64,000 bases of DNA from Streptococcus thermophilus. GTDB lineage: Bacteria; Actinomycetota; Actinomycetes; Mycobacteriales; Mycobacteriaceae. A program made the translations under genes and the position numbers. The stretch covers positions 1,364,001 to 1,428,000 of the forward strand of contig UYIL01000003.1 of the NCBI GenBank assembly GCA_900618065.1, given 5' to 3'. The first letter of the stretch is position 1; each line of letters starts with the position of its first letter. The notes beneath the pieces were generated by a model, which saw only the letters and a list, made by a program, of their open reading frames with translations, searched no databases and was not told the DNA's origin. Below are positions 17,549 to 24,908 of this stretch, one piece after another.

Positions 17549-17570
17549 TTACAAAGGAATGACTTTGTAA
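17549..17570. promoter_or_regulatory. Perfect palindromic operator candidate
   Basis: TTACAAAG, six bases, CTTTGTAA: 8-bp perfect arms, centred between the divergent fabG4-htdX and fadA2-acyl-CoA oxidase operons. Size and symmetry fit a dimeric repressor of the TetR type, common in lipid metabolism. It overlaps the expected -35 of the leftward promoter. No regulator gene is adjacent. Confidence 0.6.
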
Positions 17571-17650
17571 AGTGCCAAACAAAAGTCCGGAGAAAATCGC
17601 AGGAAGATCCTGGGTTTCTCAACGCTTTTCATGGAAGTGCAGGAATAAGC

Positions 17651-18946
17651 ATGAATGAACCTCGCAAGGTAGCCATCCTCGGCGGTAACCGCATCCCGTT
17701 CGCTCGGTCCAACAAGGAATACGCCAACGCATCCAACCAGGACATGCTCACCTCGACCCTCAACGGCCTAGTGGCGCGTTACGGTCTGCAGGACCAGGAG
17801 ATGGGTCTCGTCGTCGGTGGTGCTGTGCTCAAGCACGCACGCGACTTCAACCTCGTGCGCGAATCGGTGATCGGATCTGAACTGGCATCCACCACTCCGG
17901 CCTTCGACCTGCAGCACGCCTGCGGCACCTCGCTAACCTCCGCGATCCAGGTCGCGGACGCGATTGCCCTGGGCCGGATCGAGAACGGTATCGCCTGCGG
18001 CGCCGACACCACTTCGGACGCCCCGCTGGCTGTGAACGACTCGCTGCGTAAGACGCTGATCCGTCTGTCCAACGCCAAGTCCACCGCCGATCAGCTCAAG
18101 CTCGTCGGTTCCATCCGCCCGAGCCAGCTGGCTCCGGAGCAGCCGCAGAACGGCGAGCCGCGCACTGGCCTGTCCATGGGTGAGCACGCCGCCATCACCG
18201 CCCGCGAAATGGAAATCTCCCGCGAGGCACAGGATGAGCTGGCAGCAACCTCCCACCAGAACCTGGCCAAGGCGTACGACGAGGGCTTCTTCAACGACCT
18301 GATGACCCCGTTCCTCGGCGTGCAGCGCGACACCAACCTGCGCCCGGACTCCTCCGTCGAAAAGCTTTCGAAGCTCAAGCCGGTCTTCGGCAAGAAGGAC
18401 GCGGAGCAGCACGGCGGCACCGCAACGATGACCGCGGGTAACTCCACCCCGCTTACTGACGGTGCAGCGGCAGTCCTCCTCTCCTCCGAGGAATGGGCGA
18501 AGGAGAACAACCTGCCGGTCCAGGCGTACATCGTCGACTCCGAGCTGGCAGCCGTTGACTTCGTCTCCGGCAAGGACGGCCTGCTCATGGCTCCGACCTA
18601 CGCTGTCCCGCGCATGCTCGAGCGCAACGGCCTGACCCTGCAGGACTTCGACTACTACGAGATCCACGAGGCTTTCGCATCCCAGGTGCTGGCCACCCTC
18701 AAGGCATGGGAAGACGAGACCTACTGCCGCGAGCGCCTCGGCCTGGATGCTCCGCTGGGTTCCATTGACCGTTCCAAGCTCAACGTCAAGGGCTCCTCTC
18801 TGGCAGCCGGCCACCCGTTCGCCGCAACCGGCGCACGCATTCTCGCTTCCGCCGCCAAGGTGCTGGAGCAAAACGGTGGCGGCCGCACCCTGGTCTCCGT
18901 CTGTGCCGCAGGCGGTCAGGGTGTCGTCGCAATCCTCGAGCGCTAA
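17651..18946 (+). CDS. fadA2: Acetyl-CoA acyltransferase/thiolase (FadA2-like)
   Basis: A 431-residue thiolase. The nucleophile Cys91 lies in QHACGTSLTS; the C-terminal GHPFAATGAR (His388) and CAAGGQG (Cys418) complete the active site. An AGGA ribosome site precedes the ATG. The enzyme splits 3-oxoacyl-CoA with CoA, or runs in reverse. It is the first gene of the rightward arm of the lipid module and is 49 bases from the acyl-CoA oxidase gene, so they are probably co-transcribed. Close homologues sit beside fabG4 in mycobacteria. Confidence 0.9.
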   Translation: MNEPRKVAILGGNRIPFARSNKEYANASNQDMLTSTLNGLVARYGLQDQEMGLVVGGAVLKHARDFNLVRESVIGSELASTTPAFDLQHACGTSLTSAIQVADAIALGRIENGIACGADTTSDAPLAVNDSLRKTLIRLSNAKSTADQLKLVGSIRPSQLAPEQPQNGEPRTGLSMGEHAAITAREMEISREAQDELAATSHQNLAKAYDEGFFNDLMTPFLGVQRDTNLRPDSSVEKLSKLKPVFGKKDAEQHGGTATMTAGNSTPLTDGAAAVLLSSEEWAKENNLPVQAYIVDSELAAVDFVSGKDGLLMAPTYAVPRMLERNGLTLQDFDYYEIHEAFASQVLATLKAWEDETYCRERLGLDAPLGSIDRSKLNVKGSSLAAGHPFAATGARILASAAKVLEQNGGGRTLVSVCAAGGQGVVAILER

Positions 18947-18995
18947 GAGCGTTAAAGCTTCACCTATTCACCACTCTCCGTAAAGGAACACAACC

Positions 18996-21086
18996 ATGAC
19001 CTCTGTTGAGGAAAAGGAAGGCCGCAAGGCCAAGCCGGAATCCCGCCAACCGCAGACGCTGCCGGACACCCCCGATGCAGCTGTTGCGGGGAAGCTGAAG
19101 GACCTGCTTGACGGCCCTTGGGGCGAGCGCAAGGACGACATCCGCGAGCAGCTCAACCGTGAAGAAGCTCTCCCAATGATTGAGGGCTCCGTCGAGGACA
19201 TCCGCGCAGCCCTACTGGAGAAGGTCAAGATGGTGGCTGGCTCCGGCATGATGCAGACCGCTTTCTCCGAAGCCAACGGCGGCTCCGGTGAGGCGCACGT
19301 GGGCATCCTCGGCCTAGACCTGCTGGGGCAGTTCAACGGCTCCCTGGCGATTAAGTCTGGTGTGCAGTTCGGCCTGTGGGGCGGCGCTGTCGACGTCTTG
19401 GGCACCGAGCGTCACCGCGAGTACGCTCAGGGCGCCATGGACCTGTCTATGCTCGGCTCCTACGGCATGACCGAGCGTGGGCACGGCTCCAACGTTCAGG
19501 ACCTGGAGACCACCGCCACGTACGACCCGGAGACCCAGGAATTCGTAATCCACTCTCCGTCTCCGTCGGCGACGAAGGTTTACATCGGCAACACCGCCCG
19601 CGATGGCCGTTGGTCCGCAGTTTTCGCCCAGCTTTACACCCCGGGTGAGGAAGAGTCGCACGGTGTGCACTGCTTCATCGTGCGCATCCGCGAGGAGGAC
19701 GGTTCCCCGGTCGAGGGCGTGAAGATCGGAGACCACGGCCACAAAGGTGGCCTGCTCGGCGTCGACAACGGCACCCTGACCTTCGACAACGTCCGCATCC
19801 CGCGCGAGGCGCTGCTCAACCAGTTCGGCGACGTCGACGAGGAAGGCAACTACACCTCCCCGATCGAGTCGAAGAACCGCCGCTTCTTCACCATGCTGGG
19901 CACCCTGATCCGCGGCCGTATTGCTGTCGGCGCTGCCGGCGCAGGTGCGACCAAGTCCGCACTGGCCATCGCCACGAAGTACGCGCATCAGCGCCGCCAG
20001 TTCGACTACGGTGACAGCGGCCAGGAAGACAAGCTGATCGACTACCGTGCGCACCGCCGCCGTCTGATCATCCCGCTGGCCCGCACCTACGCTATCCAGT
20101 TGCTGCAGAATCAGCTGACCCAGCGTTACGCGGATCAGACCGCACGTCAGGCATCCGGTGAGTGGTCCGTGACCGACCCGACCAAGGCGCAGGCCCTGGC
20201 TTCCCGCGAGATGGAGACCCTGGCTGCAGCGTTCAAGGCCGTCGCGACCGAGCACGCCACCGACACCATCCAGGAGTGCCGCGAGGCGTGCGGTGGTGCC
20301 GGCTTCATGTCCGAGAACCTGCTGACCACCTTCCGCGCAGACACCGACGTGTACAACACGTTCGAGGGCGACAACACCGTTCTGCTGCAGCTGGCCGGCA
20401 AGAACCTGCTCACCGCGTACACCAGCGAGATGGCTAACCCGTCTGCGATGGACATTGTGAAGTTCGCCGCCACCAACGTGACGGACATCTTCCGCTCCCG
20501 CGCTGGCCTGGGTGCCACCGTTCAGTCCGTGGTGGACACATTCGCGAGCGAAGAAGCGTCGCTTTTCGACGCTGACTACCAGCTCAAGGTGATCCAGCTG
20601 CGCGAGCAGCTGGTGATGCGTTCCCTGATCCGTCGCATTCAGGGCGCACGCAAGCTGTCCCGTGCGGAGGGCGCAAAGGTCATCGACAAGGCCCAGGACC
20701 ACATGCTCAACGCCGCATGGGCGTACATCGAGAACCTGATGGTCCAGGCCATGATCGAAGCAGAGCGTTCCCTGCCGGTCGGCTCCACCGAGCGTGCCGT
20801 GTTCGAGCAGGTCCGCCACCTGTTCGTCTTCGACACCATCATCCGCAACGCTGGTTGGTACCAGGAGCAAAACGTCATCTCCTCCGGCCGCGTCAAGGCA
20901 GCCCGCGCCGCCATCAACGACCTGGTCGACTCGCTTGGCCCCTGGTCTGAGGTTCTCGTGGACGCTTTCGCAGTCCCGTCCGTCGTGCTCGACCGTCCGC
21001 TCTTCAAGGACGGCGGCACCGATGACAGCCGCGATAACCCGGATGCGTGGACTATCGGATCCAACGTCCCGACTGCTGAGAAGTAA
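18996..21086 (+). CDS. Acyl-CoA oxidase/dehydrogenase-like flavoprotein
   Basis: A 696-residue flavoenzyme with the long acyl-CoA oxidase layout rather than the roughly 380-residue dehydrogenase. Flavin-loop signatures are YGMTERGHGSNVQDLETTATYD and PSATKVYIGN. CGGAGFMSENLL is followed by YNTFEGDNTVLLQ, whose glutamate is the expected catalytic base. An extra helical C-terminal domain follows. It would introduce the trans-2 double bond into acyl-CoA. Whether electrons go to oxygen or to a carrier protein cannot be told from sequence. AAAGGAA lies upstream of the ATG. Together with thiolase, reductase and dehydratase it gives a full four-step cycle. Confidence 0.87.
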   Translation: MTSVEEKEGRKAKPESRQPQTLPDTPDAAVAGKLKDLLDGPWGERKDDIREQLNREEALPMIEGSVEDIRAALLEKVKMVAGSGMMQTAFSEANGGSGEAHVGILGLDLLGQFNGSLAIKSGVQFGLWGGAVDVLGTERHREYAQGAMDLSMLGSYGMTERGHGSNVQDLETTATYDPETQEFVIHSPSPSATKVYIGNTARDGRWSAVFAQLYTPGEEESHGVHCFIVRIREEDGSPVEGVKIGDHGHKGGLLGVDNGTLTFDNVRIPREALLNQFGDVDEEGNYTSPIESKNRRFFTMLGTLIRGRIAVGAAGAGATKSALAIATKYAHQRRQFDYGDSGQEDKLIDYRAHRRRLIIPLARTYAIQLLQNQLTQRYADQTARQASGEWSVTDPTKAQALASREMETLAAAFKAVATEHATDTIQECREACGGAGFMSENLLTTFRADTDVYNTFEGDNTVLLQLAGKNLLTAYTSEMANPSAMDIVKFAATNVTDIFRSRAGLGATVQSVVDTFASEEASLFDADYQLKVIQLREQLVMRSLIRRIQGARKLSRAEGAKVIDKAQDHMLNAAWAYIENLMVQAMIEAERSLPVGSTERAVFEQVRHLFVFDTIIRNAGWYQEQNVISSGRVKAARAAINDLVDSLGPWSEVLVDAFAVPSVVLDRPLFKDGGTDDSRDNPDAWTIGSNVPTAEK

Positions 21087-21104
21087 TCCTTCCCAGCTGC
21101 AAGA

Positions 21105-21138
21105 GTAAGGGCCTCCCGGTGATCCGGGAGGCCCTTAC
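21105..21138 (+). terminator. Strong hairpin terminator after the acyl-CoA oxidase gene
   Basis: A perfect 15-bp stem (GTAAGGGCCTCCCGG, loop TGAT, and its complement) begins 18 bases after the stop. Only a weak T-run follows (ACTTTT about 10 bases on). The symmetry means it could also stop lipA transcripts arriving from the right. Confidence 0.8.
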
Positions 21139-21152
21139 TGGTTGAAAACTTT

Positions 21153-21262
21153 TAGCTGCTGGAATACGGCTCGCCGTTTCGCGGAATACTGCTGAGCCGA
21201 AAACGCAGGTCAAAAGCATGCATTTCCGGGCATATGGCTGAGCAGTATTCCAGCATACCCAG
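21153..21262. repeat. Nested inverted-repeat element between convergent operons
   Basis: GGAATACTGCTGAGCC (21183-21198) pairs with GGCTGAGCAGTATTCC (21236-21251) with one mismatch in 16, across a 37-base loop. A third related segment, GCTGGAATACGGCTC, starts at about 21157, and GCTGG-like sequence flanks the right arm. The set resembles a dispersed hairpin element. It lies between the terminator and the lipA stop. Confidence 0.6.
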
Positions 21263-21313
21263 CAGGCAAGGAGGAGGCGGAACGATCTGAATGGGCTCCG
21301 CGGCCCCGACAGG

Positions 21314-22408
21314 CTAGGCCGACGGCACCGACAGGCCCGGCATACCCAGTGAGACCGACGGGCGGCCAGCGGAGACCACCGGGGTTTCCTGGGACGGTCC
21401 GTACTTGTTCAGCAGGGTAGAAGCTTCCTGGTCGGTCGCACCCTGGGAGGTCTGCGCAAGGTGCTTGAGGTTCTCCGGCAGTTCGCGGCCGTGGAACTTC
21501 ATCGCCTCGACGTAGAGCTTGCCGGCGCGGTAGGAAGAGCGAACCAGCGGGCCCGACATGACCGCAGCGAAGCCCATCTCGTAAGCGGCATCGCGGTACT
21601 CGATGAACTCCTCCGGTTTCACCCACCGCTCAATCGGGTGGAACTGTGGGCCGGGGCGGAGGTATTGGGTGATCGTGATGATGTCCGTGCCAGCCTCCTG
21701 CATATCCTGCAGCGCCTCAAGCACCTCGTCACGGGTTTCACCCATGCCCAGAATCAGGTTTGACTTTGTAATCAACCCATAGTCGCGCGCGGCCTGGATG
21801 ACCTCTAGGGAACGGTCGTAGCGGAACGCGGGACGGATGCGCTTGAAGATGCGCGGGACCGTCTCCAGGTTGTGCGCGTAGACCTCCGGCTCGGCCTCGA
21901 AAACCTGCTGGAGCAGGTCGGGCTTGCCAGAGAAGTCGGGGGTGAGGTTCTCCACGCCGGTGTGCGGATTGAGCTCGTGGATCTTGCGCACGACCTCCGC
22001 ATAGAGCCACGCGCCCTCGTCGTCGAGGTCATCGCGGGTCACGCCGGTGATGGTGGAGTAGTTCAGCTCCATCTCGCGCACCGACTCCGCGACGCGTAGG
22101 GGTTCTCCAGGGTCGAGCGGTTCCGGCTTGGCGGAGTTAATCATGCAGAAATCACACCGGCGGGAGCAGTTCGCACCACCGATGAGGAAGGTTGCCTCCC
22201 GGGACTCCCAGCACTCGTGAATATTGGGGCAACCCGCCTCCTGACACACCGTGTGCAGCGATGCGCCCGATACTTTGCGGCGCATGTCCTCGTACTCCGG
22301 CCCCGTCTTCACCGCGTTGCGGATCCACCGCGGCTTCGACTCAATGGGGGTTTGAGCGTTTCGCTTCTCGACGCGCCTTAGCTTGCGTCCTTCATCTGCC
22401 ACAGTCAC
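21314..22408 (-). CDS. lipA: Lipoyl synthase
   Basis: A 364-residue radical SAM enzyme that inserts two sulfurs into protein-bound octanoyl groups. The start is placed at the GTG giving [10 protein letters not shown], matching the family; one three codons earlier is possible. Both iron-sulfur sites are visible: the auxiliary cluster cysteines in [12 protein letters not shown] and the radical [19 protein letters not shown] and TQYLRPG follow. The C-terminus runs on after the usual end with about 20 Ser/Gly/Pro-rich residues. LipB starts the same leftward operon. Clients GcvH and AceF are encoded within 11 kb. Confidence 0.96.
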   Translation of the reverse strand: MTVADEGRKLRRVEKRNAQTPIESKPRWIRNAVKTGPEYEDMRRKVSGASLHTVCQEAGCPNIHECWESREATFLIGGANCSRRCDFCMINSAKPEPLDPGEPLRVAESVREMELNYSTITGVTRDDLDDEGAWLYAEVVRKIHELNPHTGVENLTPDFSGKPDLLQQVFEAEPEVYAHNLETVPRIFKRIRPAFRYDRSLEVIQAARDYGLITKSNLILGMGETRDEVLEALQDMQEAGTDIITITQYLRPGPQFHPIERWVKPEEFIEYRDAAYEMGFAAVMSGPLVRSSYRAGKLYVEAMKFHGRELPENLKHLAQTSQGATDQEASTLLNKYGPSQETPVVSAGRPSVSLGMPGLSVPSA

Positions 22409-22467
22409 CCCACCCACGTTAGTGCTGCCTTACTAGCGTGTCGAATATCTCGGATTCGAATGCCCTA

Positions 22468-23205
22468 CTACGGGGTCGGCGCTGCGCCAATCGTGTGGTC
22501 GGAGACGTGGAGTTGGCCAGAGAGGGTGCGGGCGAGGGCATCGATGAGCGTGGGCGCGATCGCGTCGGGGGTGATGTCGCGGCCGGTCTCGAGCGACATA
22601 GTGGTCACATCAGCGTCGTTGATGCCGCAGGCGATGATGTGACCGAAGTAATCGAGCGTGTTGTTGCAGTTCACCGCAAGGCCGTGCATGGTCACGCCGC
22701 GGGTGACGCGGATACCCAACTGTGCGACTTTGCGGTCACGGCGGAACGTGGACGGATCGGCTGGGATCCAGACGCCGGAACGGCCTTCGATACGGCCGGC
22801 GTCTAGGACACCGAACTCGCGCACTGTGAAGATCATCGCTTCTTCGATACGGCGCACGAAGTCGACTACGTCCACCGGATCAGCCAGTTTGATGATGGGG
22901 TAGATGACCAGCTGGCCCTCGCCATGCCACGTAATGCGGCCACCCCGATCGACCTTGACCACGGGCAAGCCGTTGTCGGGGAGATCTTCCGGCTGGGTGC
23001 GCTTGCCGGCGGTGTAGGTATTGGGGTGTTGTAGAACCAGCAGGGTGTCGCCGATCTCCCCGTCCGCGCGCTGGGCGGCGAGCTCCGCCTGCAGGTGCCA
23101 CGTCTCCTCGTAGTCCACAAGCCCGAGATTGCGCACGTCAAGGGGTGAATCATCAGCGCGGATCGACTTGTCGGCGGGGAAGAACGGGTCGCGGGGAGCA
23201 GTCAT
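22468..23205 (-). CDS. lipB: Octanoyl-[acyl-carrier-protein]:protein N-octanoyltransferase
   Basis: A 245-residue enzyme that moves octanoate from acyl carrier protein to a lysine of lipoyl domains, the step before LipA. It has [11 protein letters not shown], the [14 protein letters not shown] motif, the catalytic lysine in RKVAQLGI and the catalytic cysteine in HIIACGIND (Cys193). It is upstream of lipA on the same strand with 59 bases between. The C-terminus ends in a short Ala/Pro-rich tail. Confidence 0.96.
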   Translation of the reverse strand: MTAPRDPFFPADKSIRADDSPLDVRNLGLVDYEETWHLQAELAAQRADGEIGDTLLVLQHPNTYTAGKRTQPEDLPDNGLPVVKVDRGGRITWHGEGQLVIYPIIKLADPVDVVDFVRRIEEAMIFTVREFGVLDAGRIEGRSGVWIPADPSTFRRDRKVAQLGIRVTRGVTMHGLAVNCNNTLDYFGHIIACGINDADVTTMSLETGRDITPDAIAPTLIDALARTLSGQLHVSDHTIGAAPTP

Positions 23206-23221
23206 GGGTTCATGGTAGCTC

Positions 23222-23313
23222 TACAATTTCAGTATGGCCTTTTGGCTTTGCCGGCGGGATCTCACCTGCGGAAACGTCGCGCTGGATCGGCAGAAGGCCA
23301 TACTAAAACTGTA
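23222..23313. repeat. Long inverted repeat upstream of lipB
   Basis: A core of AGTATGGCCTT (23231-23241) and AAGGCCATACT (23294-23304) is perfect over 11 bp. Matching extends outward and inward to about 25 bp per arm with four mismatches (TACAaTTTc and TgTA ends). About 42 bases lie between arms. It starts 17 bases upstream of the lipB start, so it may be part of the lipB promoter or leader, or a small dispersed element. Confidence 0.55.
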
Positions 23314-23345
23314 CGAAGCCTCAAACCCGCCCAAAAACGGCCCTA

Positions 23346-23392
23346 CAAAACGAGAAATGCCCCACGTTCCCGGCGCCTGGGAACATGGGGCA
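23346..23392 (-). terminator. Terminator of the glycine cleavage operon
   Basis: Stem arms 23358-23371 and 23379-23392 (13 of 14 pairs, 7-base loop). Read leftward it is followed by TTTCTCGTTTT, a good U-rich tail. It begins 27 bases after the gcvH stop. Confidence 0.85.
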
Positions 23393-23418
23393 CGCCACAA
23401 GGTGGGTCGCCGGAGGGC

Positions 23419-23814
23419 CTAGACGCCGTTGGCGGAAGCGTACTCGTCGGCGCTCATGAGCGGGCCGACCTCAGAGACCTCTACCTCGAAGAGCCAGCCT
23501 TCGCCGAACGGGTCGTTGTTGATGGCTTCGTAGTTGTCCTCGATGGACTCGTTCACAGCGGTGACGGTGCCAGTGACAGGGGAGTAGAGGTCGGAGACAG
23601 ACTTCGTGGACTCTACCTCACCGCAGGTCTCCCCGGCGGTCACGGTATCGCCGACAGCGGGCAGCTCGGCGTAGACAATCTCGCCCAGGCGCTCGGTAGC
23701 CACGGAGGTGATGCCGATGCGCACGGTCTGGCCCTCAATGGCGTCAGCGGCAGCGTTGACCCACTCGTGGTCCTCGGAGTAGGAGAATTCCTGGGGCAGC
23801 GTGATATCGGCCAT
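23419..23814 (-). CDS. gcvH: Glycine cleavage system H protein
   Basis: A 131-residue lipoyl carrier of the glycine cleavage system. It shuttles the aminomethyl group from GcvP to GcvT and is re-oxidised by lipoamide dehydrogenase. The lipoylated lysine is Lys71 in GEVESTKSVSDLYSP, the standard context. The N-terminal SYSEDHEWV and ITSVATERLGEIV are typical. It is two bases from gcvT and the last gene of the leftward gcvP-gcvT-gcvH operon, followed by a terminator. Confidence 0.96.
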   Translation of the reverse strand: MADITLPQEFSYSEDHEWVNAAADAIEGQTVRIGITSVATERLGEIVYAELPAVGDTVTAGETCGEVESTKSVSDLYSPVTGTVTAVNESIEDNYEAINNDPFGEGWLFEVEVSEVGPLMSADEYASANGV

Positions 23815-23816
23815 GG

Positions 23817-24905
23817 TTACTTGTCCTTTCGGGAGTAGAAGGGGGTTTCGCTGATTGTGTAGGCGTAGCGCTTACCCCGGATGTCCACCTCAACTTTAGT
23901 GCCTGGCTCGGCGTGATTCGGATCAATATGCGCCAAAGCGACCGGGTGTCCCAGCGTGGGGGAGGGTTGGCCGGAGGTGACGGTACCAACCTGCTGGTCG
24001 GAGCCATCTGCGAGGAAGACCGCGGCGCCTTCTCGCGCGGCGCGCCGTTCCTCAGAGGTCAGGCCCGCGATGACCACGGTGGGCTCGCGGCCGGTCAAGG
24101 CGTCCTTGCCCACGAAGTCCGCTTCCTTCTTGGCAAAGGCACGCCCCATCCCGGCTTCCACTGGAGTGATGTCCGCGGTCAGTTCGTGGCCGTAGAGGGG
24201 CATGGAGGCCTCGAGGCGCAGGGAGTCGCGGGCGGCGAGGCCGCACGGGGTGCCCTTGTCAGCGACCGCGTCCCACACCCGCTGTGCGTCCTCACGCATG
24301 CAGAACAGCTCGAAGCCGTCTTCACCGGTGTATCCGGTGCGGGCGACAAGAACCTCAATTGGTGCGTCTGCGGCCTGCAGACGCATCCACTCGCCGGAGT
24401 AGTAGGCGAGGTCGGCGGGGGTGCCGTCGAGAAGCGGCTCGAGCACCTCGAGCGCACGCGGACCCTGGACTGCGACCAAGGCGACAGCTTCGGAGTCGTT
24501 GCGGATTTCCACGTCGAAGTCGCCGACGCGGGCTTCGAATGCCGCCCAAACCGCGCCGGTGTTGCCGGCGTTGGGCACGACCATGAAGTGATCGTCGGCG
24601 AACTTGTAGGTGATCAAATCGTCGATGATACCGCCGTCTTCGTTCACGATCATCGAGTACTTCGCCTTGCCCACCTTGAGGTTGGACAGGGAAGAGATGA
24701 GGACGTAGTCGAGGTAGGCGCCGGCGTCTGGGCCCTTGACATCGATCTCGCCCATGTGGGAGAGGTCGAAGATGCCCACGTCGTTACGCACAGCGCGGTG
24801 CTCTTCGAGTTCGCTGCCGTACTTCAGTGGCATCGTCCAACCGCCGAAGTCGGTGAAGTTGGCGCTGAGCGCCTCGTGGGCGGCGTGCAGGGGTGTTTCG
24901 GGCAT
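23817..24905 (-). CDS. gcvT: Glycine cleavage system T protein (aminomethyltransferase)
   Basis: A 362-residue folate enzyme that takes the aminomethyl arm of GcvH, releases ammonia and forms 5,10-methylene-tetrahydrofolate. FGGWTMPLKYGS near the N-terminus, FDLSHMGEIDVKGPDA, and RTGYTGEDGFELF are family signatures. The length is normal. It lies three bases after gcvP and two before gcvH. Confidence 0.95.
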   Translation of the reverse strand: MPETPLHAAHEALSANFTDFGGWTMPLKYGSELEEHRAVRNDVGIFDLSHMGEIDVKGPDAGAYLDYVLISSLSNLKVGKAKYSMIVNEDGGIIDDLITYKFADDHFMVVPNAGNTGAVWAAFEARVGDFDVEIRNDSEAVALVAVQGPRALEVLEPLLDGTPADLAYYSGEWMRLQAADAPIEVLVARTGYTGEDGFELFCMREDAQRVWDAVADKGTPCGLAARDSLRLEASMPLYGHELTADITPVEAGMGRAFAKKEADFVGKDALTGREPTVVIAGLTSEERRAAREGAAVFLADGSDQQVGTVTSGQPSPTLGHPVALAHIDPNHAEPGTKVEVDIRGKRYAYTISETPFYSRKDK

Positions 24906-24908
24906 GAC

